From the NCBI GenBank assembly GCA_903862805.1, contig CAIOZP010000608.1:1-6232 (forward strand): a stretch of 6,232 nt of DNA, read 5' to 3'. The DNA comes from an uncultured Fibrobacterota bacterium. GTDB lineage: Bacteria; Fibrobacterota; Chitinivibrionia; Chitinivibrionales; CAIOZP01. A model generated the notes under the pieces. That model was not told the origin of the DNA. It did no database searches and worked only from the letters and a program-made list of their open reading frames with translations. Below are positions 5,921-6,232 of the stretch, piece after piece. The translations under genes were made by a program, and so were the position numbers. Position 1 is the first letter of the stretch. Each line of letters opens with the position of its first letter.

Positions 5921-6232
5921 TCAATGAGTAATCACGATATTTTTTGCAAAGCTTTGTGCTCCGCTGACCTTAACCGAATACATTCCGCTTGACAGATGCG
6001 AAAGATTGACAGTATTGGCACCGGCGTTGAGTTTACTTCTGTAAACCTGACGACCAGCCGTGTTGTAAACCGAAAGCAGACCCGATGTCGCAGAGACATT
6101 CAGCATATTCGCATTGAACGAAATCCTGTTCATCGCAGATGGCCTGATCGCCACAGGCTTGATCGGAGAATGGGTCTTGAACTGCGCCATGATGTCCCAG
6201 ACAGGCGATTTGTTCCAATGGGTATCGAGGAA
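5921..6232 (-). CDS. C-terminus of a secreted protein with a T9SS type A-like sorting domain (partial)
   Basis: The frame is open to the right edge, giving 103 residues to the TGA at 5923-5921. The ATG at 6190 is internal, because codons continue upstream as FLDTHWNKSPVWDI before MAQFK. Residues about 37-103 form a small beta-rich tail. They contain LLSVYNTAGRQVY near 52-64, the GANTVNLSHLSSGMYSVKVSG stretch near 71-91, and a final KNIVITH. This is the pattern of the Por/type IX C-terminal sorting domain: 'vYn..Gr.v', then 'n..nLs.L.sGmY.vkv', then a short basic and hydrophobic end. Such tails direct export across the outer membrane and are usually removed or anchored. The usual 'PNP' lead-in is absent. 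The upstream HWNKSPVWDIM segment is the end of the functional domain, and I cannot identify it. An exported enzyme or adhesin is likely but unproven. Confidence 0.8.
   Translation of the reverse strand, partial: FLDTHWNKSPVWDIMAQFKTHSPIKPVAIRPSAMNRISFNANMLNVSATSGLLSVYNTAGRQVYRSKLNAGANTVNLSHLSSGMYSVKVSGAQSFAKNIVITH

Noticed and set aside
5921..6190. A complete 89-residue small gene starting at the ATG at 6190
   Set aside because: The frame stays open upstream to the window edge, and the product is a C-terminal sorting tail, which makes sense only as the end of a larger exported protein.
1..6232. Mobile element, CRISPR, toxin-antitoxin, phage or defence system
   Set aside because: No transposase, integrase, terminal inverted repeats, regularly spaced repeats or defence-type domain pairs are visible. 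Apart from the sorting-tail protein, the identified genes are housekeeping or modification genes.

Overview
The window is mostly ordinary bacterial housekeeping DNA: two divergent gene blocks around an intergenic region at about 3824-3985, plus the ends of two genes cut by the window edges. The right edge carries the C-terminus of a secreted protein that ends in a type IX-like (Por/T9SS type A) C-terminal sorting domain. Such tails are characteristic of the Fibrobacterota-Chlorobi-Bacteroidota group and related phyla. Base composition looks close to balanced, and the tail lacks the usual 'PNP' lead-in, which leans towards a Fibrobacterota-like or another non-Bacteroidota lineage. That placement is inference, since no rRNA or marker search was possible.

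Left block, minus strand, read right to left: aroA (EPSP synthase, 2540-3823), aroB (3-dehydroquinate synthase, 1452-2540), serS (seryl-tRNA synthetase, best start 1374, stop at 103), and the first 12 codons of a further gene (1-36). aroA and aroB overlap by one base in a TAATG junction with a strong Shine-Dalgarno sequence inside the end of aroA, so they are almost certainly co-translated. serS follows after a 77-bp gap containing a short direct repeat. aroB makes the second intermediate of the shikimate pathway and aroA catalyses its sixth step, while serS charges tRNA-Ser. No terminator is visible between these genes.

Right block, plus strand: a class I SAM-dependent methyltransferase of unknown substrate (3986-4723), a TrmH/SpoU-family RNA 2'-O-methyltransferase (4729-5544), and a YraN/UPF0102 nuclease-fold protein (best start 5507, end 5872). 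The first two are 5 bp apart, and the last two overlap by 38 bp in different frames, so this is a tight three-gene operon. It ends in a hairpin (5873-5900) with an A-tract on one side and a T-tract on the other. This hairpin can serve both yraN and the convergent minus-strand exoprotein gene (5921 to the edge).

I found no mobile element, CRISPR array, tRNA or rRNA, and nothing that amounts to a new system. The points most worth a second look are the unassigned methyltransferase coupled to the rRNA/tRNA methyltransferase, the sorting-tail protein, and two unusual active-site positions in AroA.
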